64,000 bases of DNA. It comes from Aureitalea marina. Lineage in GTDB: Bacteria; Bacteroidota; Bacteroidia; Flavobacteriales; Flavobacteriaceae. The translations under genes and the position numbers were made by a program. Each line of letters opens with the position of its first letter. Positions within the stretch are counted from its first letter, which is position 1. Of the stretch, positions 44,782-52,385 are shown piece after piece. The stretch spans positions 900,501 through 964,500 of the forward strand of contig NZ_MQUB01000001.1 in assembly GCF_002943755.1 (NCBI RefSeq), given 5' to 3'. Under the pieces are notes generated by a model. That model was given only the letters and a program-made list of their open reading frames with translations. It was not told where the DNA came from and ran no database searches.

Positions 44782-45612
44782 ATGTTAAAGATCGGAGAGT
44801 TCCAGGAACTGAAAATACTGAGAGAAACAGATCCAGGCTTGTACCTGGCAAATGAAGAAGGAGACGAAGTACTCTTACCGCACAAGTACAAACCTGTGAA
44901 GTTTGAAACAGGCGATGTTCTCAATGCGTTTGTATACCTGGACAACCAACAGCGCCCTGTTGCAACTACCTTAGAACCACATGTGAAACTGAATGATTTT
45001 GGTTATTTGCGCTGTAGCCAGGTCAATAAGTTCGGAGCCTTTATGGATTGGGGGATAGAGAAGCAACTCTTCGTACCGTACAAGGAACAGGCCCGTCCCA
45101 TGAAGGAAGGCAGTTGGTATGTGGTGCGTCTGTATCTGGATAGTCTGACCGGGAGACTGGTTGGTTCCAGTAAGACCAGGCGTTTCCTTCAAAACGATGA
45201 ACTGACCGTAGATAAATTCGATCAGGTTGAGGTGCTGATCACCCATATCACTGAACAAGGGGCACACGTTATCGTGAACGGTCAACACCAGGGGCTGATA
45301 TACATAGCCGATATTTTTGAAGACTTGCACAGCGGGGATCGGTTTCAGGCCTATATCAAGAAGATCCGCCCGGATAAGAAACTGGACGTGGTGCTGCAAT
45401 CGCCCGGTTACAGGAGTATTGAACCCAATGCACAGTATATCTTGGAAGAATTAACTGCGGCAGGAGGTTTTTTACCGCTTCACGACAAATCCGAGCCAAA
45501 AGAGATCAAGGACACCCTTGGGTTGAGCAAAAAGAGCTTTAAAAAAGCTATCGGAAGTCTGTATAAGGACAAGAAGATCAAGATCATCGAGGGCGGTATA
45601 GAACTGTGCTAA
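44782..45612 (+). CDS. S1-domain RNA-binding protein, CvfB/YitL-like
   Basis: This 276-residue cytoplasmic protein has three S1-like OB folds and a C-terminal winged helix. Segments are LYLANEEGDEVLLPHKYKP, the central S1 region LRCSQVNKFGAFMDWGIEKQ, the third at VEVLITHITEQGAHVIVNGQ, and the winged helix IKDTLGLSKKSFKKAIGSLY. CvfB proteins bind poly-U/A RNA and affect virulence gene expression in staphylococci; the role here is unknown. It follows menD by 27 bases. Confidence 0.9.
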   Translation: MLKIGEFQELKILRETDPGLYLANEEGDEVLLPHKYKPVKFETGDVLNAFVYLDNQQRPVATTLEPHVKLNDFGYLRCSQVNKFGAFMDWGIEKQLFVPYKEQARPMKEGSWYVVRLYLDSLTGRLVGSSKTRRFLQNDELTVDKFDQVEVLITHITEQGAHVIVNGQHQGLIYIADIFEDLHSGDRFQAYIKKIRPDKKLDVVLQSPGYRSIEPNAQYILEELTAAGGFLPLHDKSEPKEIKDTLGLSKKSFKKAIGSLYKDKKIKIIEGGIELC

Positions 45613-45649
45613 ATTCGTAACTTGGAGCAACTAACTTTAGTTTCTCCAT

Positions 45650-47368
45650 ATGTTATTTCGCGCATTCTCTTTCGTACTAGTACTCCTTTTAATTTCATGC
45701 CAACAACCTGGTACTGATATCTCTTTCAAGGTGACCCTGGATAAGGCAGTTGCAGAAGGTCCCATCGATGGCCGCTTGCTCCTCATGTTCTCCAATGACG
45801 ATTCTGCCGAACCTCGATTTCAGATCAATCCAGGGCCTAATGGTCAGATCATATTTGGAAAGAATGTAGAGGATTGGAAGCCCGGTACATCCGTCGATTT
45901 TACAGCCGAAGACCTAGGGTTTCCGTTTGAACAGTTACAGGACATTCCCAAGGGAACCTATCAGGCTCAAGCGCTGCTGCATGTTTATGAGACCTTTGAT
46001 CTTTCTACAGGCCATTCGGTCAAGTTGCCTATGGACAACGGGGAAGGGCAGCAGTGGAACAGATCTCCCGGTAATATCTACAATCTGCCGGTGGAGGTCA
46101 ACATTGGAGAAGGAACAGAGGTCAGCTTGAAAATCGACCAGGTTATTCCACCGATCGAAGAACCGGAAGACACTCAATGGGTCAAACACATTAAGATGAG
46201 GTCGGAAATGCTCTCTGAGTTCTACGGCCGGGATATGTACCTGGGGGCCCATGTACTCCTGCCGAAAGGTTTTGATGAGCATCCTGAGGCCAACTATCCC
46301 CTCATGATCTTTCACGGTCATTTTCCAAGCGATTTTGGGAACTGGAGGACAACTCCACCGGATGAGAACCTGGAGCCGGAATATTCAGCTCGGTTCGGGG
46401 TAGAAGGGTATAATATCATTCAGCAAGAGGAAGCCTATGATTTTTACCGACGTTGGAATGCCGAGGACTTCCCGCGCTTTTTAATCATTAAGATCCAGCA
46501 TCCCACGCCCTACTACGACGATAGCTATGCCGTCAATTCGGCATCACAGGGTCCTTATGGGGACGCCATAACTTACGAGTTGATCCCTCATATCGAAGAG
46601 CAGTTCCGAGGAATAGGACAGGGCTGGGCCCGTTTTCTTTACGGGGGTTCAACAGGAGGTTGGGAAGCGCTTGCTGTACAGGTGAAATATCCTACCGAAT
46701 ACAACGGCTGTTTTGCGGCTTGTCCTGACCCTATTGATTTTAGGGCCTATTGTCTGACCAACATCTATGAGGACGAAAATGCCTACTACTATCCAACTAC
46801 CTATAAAAAACTAGAAGTCCCCGGGCATAGGGACTATTTGGGAAATGTGAATACTTCCGTCAAGGATTATAACCATCTGGAGTTAGTTTTGGGAGATCGC
46901 TCCAGATCTGGTCAACAGTGGGATATCTGGGAAGCGACCTATTCGCCCCAAGGAGAAGATGGTTATCCGGTTCGGCTCTGGGATAAGTACACTGGAGAGA
47001 TTGACCATGAGGTTGCCGACTATTGGAAAGAGAACTATGACCTAAGACATATCCTGGAACGGGATTGGGAAAAATTGGGCCCCGAATTACAAGGCAAGAT
47101 CCATATCTATTGTGGCGATATGGACAACTATTACCTGAACAATGCGGTCTATCTGATGGAGGACTTCCTGGAGAGTACGACCAATCCATACTACGATGGG
47201 GAGGTGACCTATGGGGACCGGGCAGAACACTGCTGGAATGGAGATCCGGATCAACCAAATCATATCTCTCGTTTGCGCTACAATTCCATGTATGTCTCCA
47301 AGATAATGGCTCGCATAGCCGAAAGTGCCCCTGCGGGTGCCGATCTGAGCAGCTGGTTGTATAAATAA
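45650..47368 (+). CDS. Lipoprotein with esterase-like alpha/beta-hydrolase domain
   Basis: The product has 572 residues. The lipobox LLLISCQQP (Cys at 17) anchors it to a membrane. Residues about 25-170 are a beta-rich domain, and from about 200 a putative esterase (Esterase D-like) fold follows: YLGAHVLLPKGFDEH, YPLMIFHGHFPSDF, a nucleophile in RFLYGGSTGGWEALAV, and a C-terminal EHCWNGD with a possible catalytic His. An acidic residue in IYCGDMDNYYLNNA would complete the triad. The substrate is unknown; acyl or feruloyl-type esters and siderophores are typical in the superfamily. It is transcribed on its own, or read through from the CvfB-like gene 37 bases upstream. Confidence 0.78.
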   Translation: MLFRAFSFVLVLLLISCQQPGTDISFKVTLDKAVAEGPIDGRLLLMFSNDDSAEPRFQINPGPNGQIIFGKNVEDWKPGTSVDFTAEDLGFPFEQLQDIPKGTYQAQALLHVYETFDLSTGHSVKLPMDNGEGQQWNRSPGNIYNLPVEVNIGEGTEVSLKIDQVIPPIEEPEDTQWVKHIKMRSEMLSEFYGRDMYLGAHVLLPKGFDEHPEANYPLMIFHGHFPSDFGNWRTTPPDENLEPEYSARFGVEGYNIIQQEEAYDFYRRWNAEDFPRFLIIKIQHPTPYYDDSYAVNSASQGPYGDAITYELIPHIEEQFRGIGQGWARFLYGGSTGGWEALAVQVKYPTEYNGCFAACPDPIDFRAYCLTNIYEDENAYYYPTTYKKLEVPGHRDYLGNVNTSVKDYNHLELVLGDRSRSGQQWDIWEATYSPQGEDGYPVRLWDKYTGEIDHEVADYWKENYDLRHILERDWEKLGPELQGKIHIYCGDMDNYYLNNAVYLMEDFLESTTNPYYDGEVTYGDRAEHCWNGDPDQPNHISRLRYNSMYVSKIMARIAESAPAGADLSSWLYK

Positions 47369-47369
47369 G

Positions 47370-47813
47370 CTAGAATCCTCTCCCTAAGCGATAAGGAGCA
47401 CAGCGCGCGCAAATTCCTGTAGGAGGGCAAGAGTTGACCAGGTTCAGGCCTCTCATCTCCTGATAGACCTCGTTCTTCACCCGGGTGGCCCCATCAGATT
47501 GGTAGCCTTCGGTCTCGAAGCCATAGAATTGCTGTTGTAGATAAGACAGATCGTAATCCTGTTTGATAAAACTGCTTTGACCTTCCAGGGCAGTCATCAT
47601 ATCAACGGGTTGCCGGTAATTCTGTGCACTCATCTGGAAGGACTTAAGCCTGGAAGCATAGGAGGATGCCACCCCCTTGTACAAGCCGATAGAACTTATG
47701 GACTCAATAGCCGGCAGGGTATTGGCTTCCAATTTGAGGAATCGATTTTCAAAATCGTATTGCCCAAAGCCGGTCAAAGGGAGTAGGAACAGTATGACGA
47801 TCAAGTATCGCAT
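47370..47813 (-). CDS. Secreted protein, function unknown
   Basis: This 147-residue protein has a signal peptide (LIVILFLLPLTGFGQYD), a predicted helical body and a short Cys-containing tail (NSCPPTGICARCAP). I recognise no family. It lies 41 bases after the secreted C1 peptidase gene in the same direction, and so may be co-transcribed with it. It is convergent with the esterase-like lipoprotein gene, with one base between the stops. Confidence 0.6.
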   Translation of the reverse strand: MRYLIVILFLLPLTGFGQYDFENRFLKLEANTLPAIESISSIGLYKGVASSYASRLKSFQMSAQNYRQPVDMMTALEGQSSFIKQDYDLSYLQQQFYGFETEGYQSDGATRVKNEVYQEMRGLNLVNSCPPTGICARCAPYRLGRGF

Positions 47814-47854
47814 GCTACAAAATTATCAAAAATCGCGCCAGCGAGAAATCCTTA

Positions 47855-48973
47855 TCACAAGTTTAACTTCCTGGCAATGGCTTCCGGGAGGGCATCCTTA
47901 TGCACCATAATACTGATAGCCTTAAGCCGCATATAGGACGTGCTGAAGTAAACATAACCACCATTAGCGTTGCGAGATTCGTCGGTCCCCCAACTGTTCT
48001 TGACCTTGTAATAGCGGGTTCCGTTCTGATCTTCCAACAGGCCGGTGATGTGCATCAGGTGGTCGTCCGTGGTGTTGTAATTTTCAAACTCGGACTGCCT
48101 GAAGACCTGGTCGATCTGCCGCTCAGGATAGATACCCTGCAAGGCTTTAATGGTATTCTCAGAGGAGGCAGGCACTATAGCTACACCGTCCTTGGAAGAA
48201 AAGCTGCGCTCACTTACGTCGCAGTCCAGTTCTACGGTAAAACCGTTCTCCAGGGCGTGATCTACGATCTGCATCATCTCATCCAGGGGCAGGTTATACA
48301 TACTGCCGTTGCTCCAGTTGTCCGGAATATTCAGGATAAAGGACTCGTTGTAGGGAGCATGAGCAAAGGAGGTCAGGGTGATATAGTCATCAGGATCGAT
48401 ACCCGTCATCTCAGAGAAGCTGGACGGAGTATACCGCTTCCCATCATAATTGAATTCCTCGACATTTTCTCCCAGGTAAATATCCAGCATGGCTTGGACC
48501 GCATCCCGCCACTTACTGCTGAGTTCTCGTCCGGGATTATTTACATAGGTTTCCAGCATGCTGCTTAGCACTGCGATCATTTCAGCGTGATTATGGCCTT
48601 TCTGTGTTCCTGGAATTCCCGAATAGACCGATTGAGGTACCAAACCGAATTCCCTAACCGAATTCATCACATCGTGAGCCAGGCCACCTTCACTAAATTG
48701 GGCCTTTCCCTGCCGCATAATATAATTCTCTGCCTTTTTGGGATAGGTATTTCTAACGGTATACATTTCTGAAAGGTCGATCTGTTTACCTGAAATACGA
48801 ATGATCTCGGACTCCAGGAAGGAGGTACTGGAAAAACTCCAGCAGGTTCCCGTTCTACCCTGGCTGATCACTGGGGTGGTCTCCAGGTCGATCAGTGTGT
48901 TGAATTGATAGGCCTGTTGGGCAAAACTGGAAGAAAAGAGCCACAAAGCGGCCAAAAACAACTGTACTTTCAT
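47855..48973 (-). CDS. Secreted C1-family cysteine peptidase (PepC/bleomycin-hydrolase type)
   Basis: The product has 372 residues with a signal peptide (LFLAALWLFSSSFAQQ). The papain-type catalytic residues are visible: Cys in TPVISQGRTGTCWSFSSTSF, His in TTDDHLMHITGLLED, Asn in YYKVKNSWGTDESR. The sequence RGTCWxFS and the insert order resemble the bleomycin hydrolase/PepC subgroup (C1B), shorter than cytosolic PepC (about 440) and exported, which is unusual for the subgroup but seen in Bacteroidota. I start at the ATG of the signal peptide; an upstream frame to 49039 overlaps the menB start. It is divergent from menB. Confidence 0.9.
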   Translation of the reverse strand: MKVQLFLAALWLFSSSFAQQAYQFNTLIDLETTPVISQGRTGTCWSFSSTSFLESEIIRISGKQIDLSEMYTVRNTYPKKAENYIMRQGKAQFSEGGLAHDVMNSVREFGLVPQSVYSGIPGTQKGHNHAEMIAVLSSMLETYVNNPGRELSSKWRDAVQAMLDIYLGENVEEFNYDGKRYTPSSFSEMTGIDPDDYITLTSFAHAPYNESFILNIPDNWSNGSMYNLPLDEMMQIVDHALENGFTVELDCDVSERSFSSKDGVAIVPASSENTIKALQGIYPERQIDQVFRQSEFENYNTTDDHLMHITGLLEDQNGTRYYKVKNSWGTDESRNANGGYVYFSTSYMRLKAISIMVHKDALPEAIARKLNL

Positions 48974-48982
48974 GGGAATTGG

Positions 48983-49013
48983 TTTAGTAAACGCAGTCAA
49001 AGATTTATCTTTA
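48983..49013 (+). promoter_or_regulatory. Promoter of menB
   Basis: TTTA (48983-48986), a 19-base spacer and TATCTTTA (49006-49013) fit the Bacteroidota promoter with one mismatch in each box. It ends 16 bases before the start codon. Confidence 0.45.
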
Positions 49014-49029
49014 GCGCAAAATAAACAAA

Positions 49030-49869
49030 ATGACGACACCGGATTGGATCACCGCCAAAGAGTATACCGATATCACCTACAAGAAGTGTAATGGGGTGGC
49101 CCGTATTGCTTTTAACCGTCCAGAGGTTAGGAACGCTTTTCGGCCTCATACCACAAGTGAATTGCTGGATGCCTTTCACGATGCCCAGGAAGATCTATCC
49201 ATTGGGGTAGTTTTGCTTTCAGCAGAGGGTCCGTCCCCCAAGGATGGAGTCTATAGTTTTTGCAGCGGGGGTGACCAACAGGCCAGGGGACATCAGGGCT
49301 ATGTAGGCCAGGACGGCTACCACAGGCTAAATATCCTCGATGTTCAACGTTTGATCCGCTTTATGCCGAAAGTTGTAATAGCTGTGGTTCCCGGCTGGGC
49401 AGTCGGCGGTGGGCACAGCCTGCATGTGGTCTGTGATATGACCCTGGCCAGTAAAGAACACGCCATCTTCAAACAGACCGATGCCGATGTGACCAGTTTT
49501 GACGGAGGATACGGTAGCGCTTATTTAGCCAAGATGGTGGGGCAGAAGAAGGCCAGGGAGATCTTCTTTCTAGGGCGCAATTACTCGGCTAAGGAGGCCT
49601 ATGAAATGGGTATGGTCAATGAGGTGGTCCCACATGAACAGTTAGAGAACACAGCCTATCAGTGGGCCCAGGAGATCCTGGCCAAGTCTCCAACTTCCAT
49701 AAAGATGCTCAAGTTTGCCATGAACCTGACCGACGATGGCATGGTTGGCCAGCAAGTCTTTGCAGGAGAGGCCACCCGTTTGGCCTATATGACGGACGAG
49801 GCCAAGGAAGGAAGGGATGCTTTTTTAGAGAAAAGAGCACCTAACTTTGACAAAAAGTGGCTGCCTTAG
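49030..49869 (+). CDS. menB: 1,4-dihydroxy-2-naphthoyl-CoA synthase
   Basis: This 279-residue crotonase-fold enzyme closes the ring of o-succinylbenzoyl-CoA in menaquinone synthesis. It has ARIAFNRPEVRNAFRPHT, YSFCSGGDQQARGHQGYVG (the long MenB-specific loop), VVPGWAVGGGHSLHVVCDM for the oxyanion hole, and the active-site SFDGGYGSAYLAKMVGQKKA. The catalytic Asp of DADVTSFDGG-type proteins is present. It lies 4.3 kb from menD, separated by unrelated genes, and has its own promoter. Confidence 0.97.
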   Translation: MTTPDWITAKEYTDITYKKCNGVARIAFNRPEVRNAFRPHTTSELLDAFHDAQEDLSIGVVLLSAEGPSPKDGVYSFCSGGDQQARGHQGYVGQDGYHRLNILDVQRLIRFMPKVVIAVVPGWAVGGGHSLHVVCDMTLASKEHAIFKQTDADVTSFDGGYGSAYLAKMVGQKKAREIFFLGRNYSAKEAYEMGMVNEVVPHEQLENTAYQWAQEILAKSPTSIKMLKFAMNLTDDGMVGQQVFAGEATRLAYMTDEAKEGRDAFLEKRAPNFDKKWLP

Positions 49870-50028
49870 CAATTTTGTTTGATCTTTTTGACTGGCTAAT
49901 CGGGCTATATTCGGCTTGTGCATTACCCGGATATTTAGATATTGATCAGTTATATCACTGATTAACAGTTAGTTGTTTTTTCTACCGAATAATTGACATC
50001 CGTCAGGATCCAAACTTGCTGGTATTTT

Positions 50029-50036
50029 TATATTTG
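50029..50036 (+). promoter_or_regulatory. -7 promoter element before the DoxX-like gene
   Basis: TATATTTG matches TAnnTTTG exactly, 22 bases before the GTG start codon. No clear -33 box is seen at the usual distance. The rest of the 189-base gap after menB shows nothing else I can support. Confidence 0.35.
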
Positions 50037-50058
50037 AACGATTTCAGCAATCCCACTA

Positions 50059-50496
50059 GTGAAAGCTTTCAAATCCGTTCTTGCCTTGAACTTACTCAGC
50101 CTGACTATAGGCCTAGTCTATTTCTTTTTTGGTGTTCTTAAGTTCTTTCCCAGTCTGAGTCCCGCCGAGGATCTGGCCATACGGACCATCGATATGCTTA
50201 GCCTGGGATTGATCCCGGACAGGGTATCTATTGTGCTCCTTGCCGCCTTAGAAACCGGCATCGGTCTAATGTTGATCCTGGGATGGAAACCTAAAATTGC
50301 CATTTATCTGGCCCTGGGCCATATGGTCTGTACATTTACTCCTTTGTTCTTCTTCCCAGACCTGGCATTCACTCAGCCCACCTACTTTCCTTCCTTGTTA
50401 GGGCAGTACATCGGTAAGAATATCATCATCGTTGCAGCCCTGATCTCACTCCTGCGTCAAGAACGAGAGAGCCAATTGGTCTTTGACGAAGAATAA
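50059..50496 (+). CDS. DoxX-like membrane protein
   Basis: This 145-residue four-helix inner-membrane protein has the DoxX-like layout: LTIGLVYFFFGVLKFFPSLS in helix 1, LLAALETGIGLMLILGWKP in helix 2, ALGHMVCTFTPLFFFPD, and the last helix GKNIIIVAALISLL. The start codon is GTG. DoxX-like proteins are of loosely known role, some linked to thiosulfate oxidation or oxidative stress. It lies three bases from the convergent asnB end. Confidence 0.75.
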   Translation: MKAFKSVLALNLLSLTIGLVYFFFGVLKFFPSLSPAEDLAIRTIDMLSLGLIPDRVSIVLLAALETGIGLMLILGWKPKIAIYLALGHMVCTFTPLFFFPDLAFTQPTYFPSLLGQYIGKNIIIVAALISLLRQERESQLVFDEE

Positions 50497-50499
50497 GTC

Positions 50500-52170
50500 C
50501 TATTTCTCGTAAGCTTCTTCATGTACATTAGCAACAGCCCGTCCGCTGGGGTCGTTCATGTTTTGGAAACTGGCATCCCAAGCCAGGGCAACCGGACTAC
50601 TACAAGCTACTGAAGGAACCGATGGCACGCTTAGCGCTGCAGTATCACTTGGGAAATGCTCTTCGAATATGCTTCGATAATAGAATTCCTCTTTGGATGT
50701 TGGTGTTTGAATAGGAAAGCGGAAGTGGGCATTGGCCATTTGTTCATCCGTTACCTCCTGGTCTACCATTTCCTTTAGCGTGTCTATCCAACTGTAGCCT
50801 ACACCATCGCTGAACTGTTCTTTCTGCCTCCAGGCCACGCTTTCGGGTAACATATCTTCGAAGGCCTTACGCAGTATCCACTTCTCCATACGTTCCCCGT
50901 TGATCATTTTATCCTCGGGGTTCAGTCGCATGGCCACATCCATGAACTCCTTGTCCAGGAATGGCACACGTCCTTCAATTCCCCAGGCCGCCAAAGATTT
51001 GTTCGCCCTCAGGCAGTCGTATTGGTGCAGCTTATCTAGTTTCCTGACTGTCTCCTTATGGAATTCTTCGGCATCCGGTGCCTTGTGGAAGTATAGATAA
51101 CCACCGAAAATCTCGTCACTTCCCTCTCCACTGAGCACCATTTTGATACCCATGGCCTTGATGGCCCGAGCCATGAGGTACATGGGAGTAGAGGCCCTTA
51201 TTGTTGTAATATCATAGGTCTCCAAGTGGTAGATCACATCTCGGATGGCGTCTATACCTTCCTGAATGCTGAATTTGATCTCGTGATGCACTGTATCCAG
51301 ATGATCCGCTACCTTTTGAGCTGCAGCCAGGTCAGGTGAACCTTCTAGACCAATGGCAAAGGAGTGCAACCTAGGCCACCAGGCTCCTTCCTGGTCACCA
51401 GATTCTACCCGCTTATCTGCGTACTTTTTGGCCAGGGCAGAAGTGATGGAAGAATCTAATCCACCGGAAAGCAACACACCATAAGGCACATCACTCATCA
51501 ATTGGCGGTGTACGGCAGCATCCAGGGCCTCTCTCAATTCTTCAATTGAACTCTCATTGTCTTTCACATGTTCAAAGTCCATCCAATCCCGACTGTACCA
51601 TTTTTTAAGCTCTCCATCCTTGCTGTAGAGATAATGACCAGGAGGAAAGAGTTCGATCTTACTGCAGTAGCCTTCTAAGGCCTTTAGTTCTGAAGCGACA
51701 TAGAATGTCCCATTCTTGTCCCATCCCATATAGAGGGGGATGATACCCATATGGTCCCTGGCGATGAGGTAAGCATCCTCTTTGGCATCGTATAAGGCAA
51801 AACCGAATATGCCGTTCAGTTCGTCCAGGAATTCCGCTCCTTTGTCCTTGTAGAGGGCAAGGATCACCTCACAATCCGACTGGGTCTGAAATTGATATTT
51901 TCCTTCATAAGGAGCTCTCAGCTCCAAATGGTTGTAGATCTCTCCATTGGCAGCCAGAACCAGGGATTGGTCTTCAGAGAACAGGGGTTGTTTCCCGGAG
52001 GTTGGATCAACAATAGCCAGCCGCTCATGGGCAAGTATGGCGTGATCATTAGTATATATACCGCTCCAATCCGGACCGCGGTGACGGATGGTTTTAGACA
52101 TGGCCAGGAGCTGAGGTCTTAGGCTCTCTGGAGATTGTTTCAGGTCGAAGGCGCAAACGATTCCACACAT
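50500..52170 (-). CDS. asnB: Glutamine-hydrolysing asparagine synthase
   Basis: This 556-residue cytoplasmic enzyme makes asparagine from aspartate, glutamine and ATP. Residues 2-190 are the class-II amidotransferase with the Cys-2 nucleophile (MCGIVCAFD), IRHRGPDWSG and LVLAANGEIYNH. The synthetase domain has the pyrophosphate loop YGVLLSGGLDSSITSALAKK, IKMVLSGEGSDEIFGGYLYF and the C-terminal EGRVPFLDKEFMDVAM. The length and arrangement match E. coli AsnB. It is followed by the E1 gene's terminator and its own 5' gap. Confidence 0.97.
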   Translation of the reverse strand: MCGIVCAFDLKQSPESLRPQLLAMSKTIRHRGPDWSGIYTNDHAILAHERLAIVDPTSGKQPLFSEDQSLVLAANGEIYNHLELRAPYEGKYQFQTQSDCEVILALYKDKGAEFLDELNGIFGFALYDAKEDAYLIARDHMGIIPLYMGWDKNGTFYVASELKALEGYCSKIELFPPGHYLYSKDGELKKWYSRDWMDFEHVKDNESSIEELREALDAAVHRQLMSDVPYGVLLSGGLDSSITSALAKKYADKRVESGDQEGAWWPRLHSFAIGLEGSPDLAAAQKVADHLDTVHHEIKFSIQEGIDAIRDVIYHLETYDITTIRASTPMYLMARAIKAMGIKMVLSGEGSDEIFGGYLYFHKAPDAEEFHKETVRKLDKLHQYDCLRANKSLAAWGIEGRVPFLDKEFMDVAMRLNPEDKMINGERMEKWILRKAFEDMLPESVAWRQKEQFSDGVGYSWIDTLKEMVDQEVTDEQMANAHFRFPIQTPTSKEEFYYRSIFEEHFPSDTAALSVPSVPSVACSSPVALAWDASFQNMNDPSGRAVANVHEEAYEK

Positions 52171-52202
52171 AATTGCGTATTTAATGGTTTAGTTGATTCA
52201 AT

Positions 52203-52237
52203 AAAAAAACCCGTCAGATTAACAAAAACCTGACGGG
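52203..52237 (-). terminator. Terminator of the fused E1 gene
   Basis: The arms CCCGTCAG and CTGACGGG enclose a 12-base loop, followed leftward by seven T. It lies about 150 bases after the E1 stop and shortly before the asnB start. It could also act on transcripts leading into asnB. Confidence 0.88.
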
Positions 52238-52385
52238 CCATATATCGCGACAAGTTTTTGCTACGGCATTGCGTTATTATTATTCAAATTGTTATTCAGT
52301 GCAGTAAACATAACTTGTACTTCTCTTTTACTTGAATCAAATATCCAATTATTTCTGGATAATCCAACAATTTTGTAAGAAAAAT

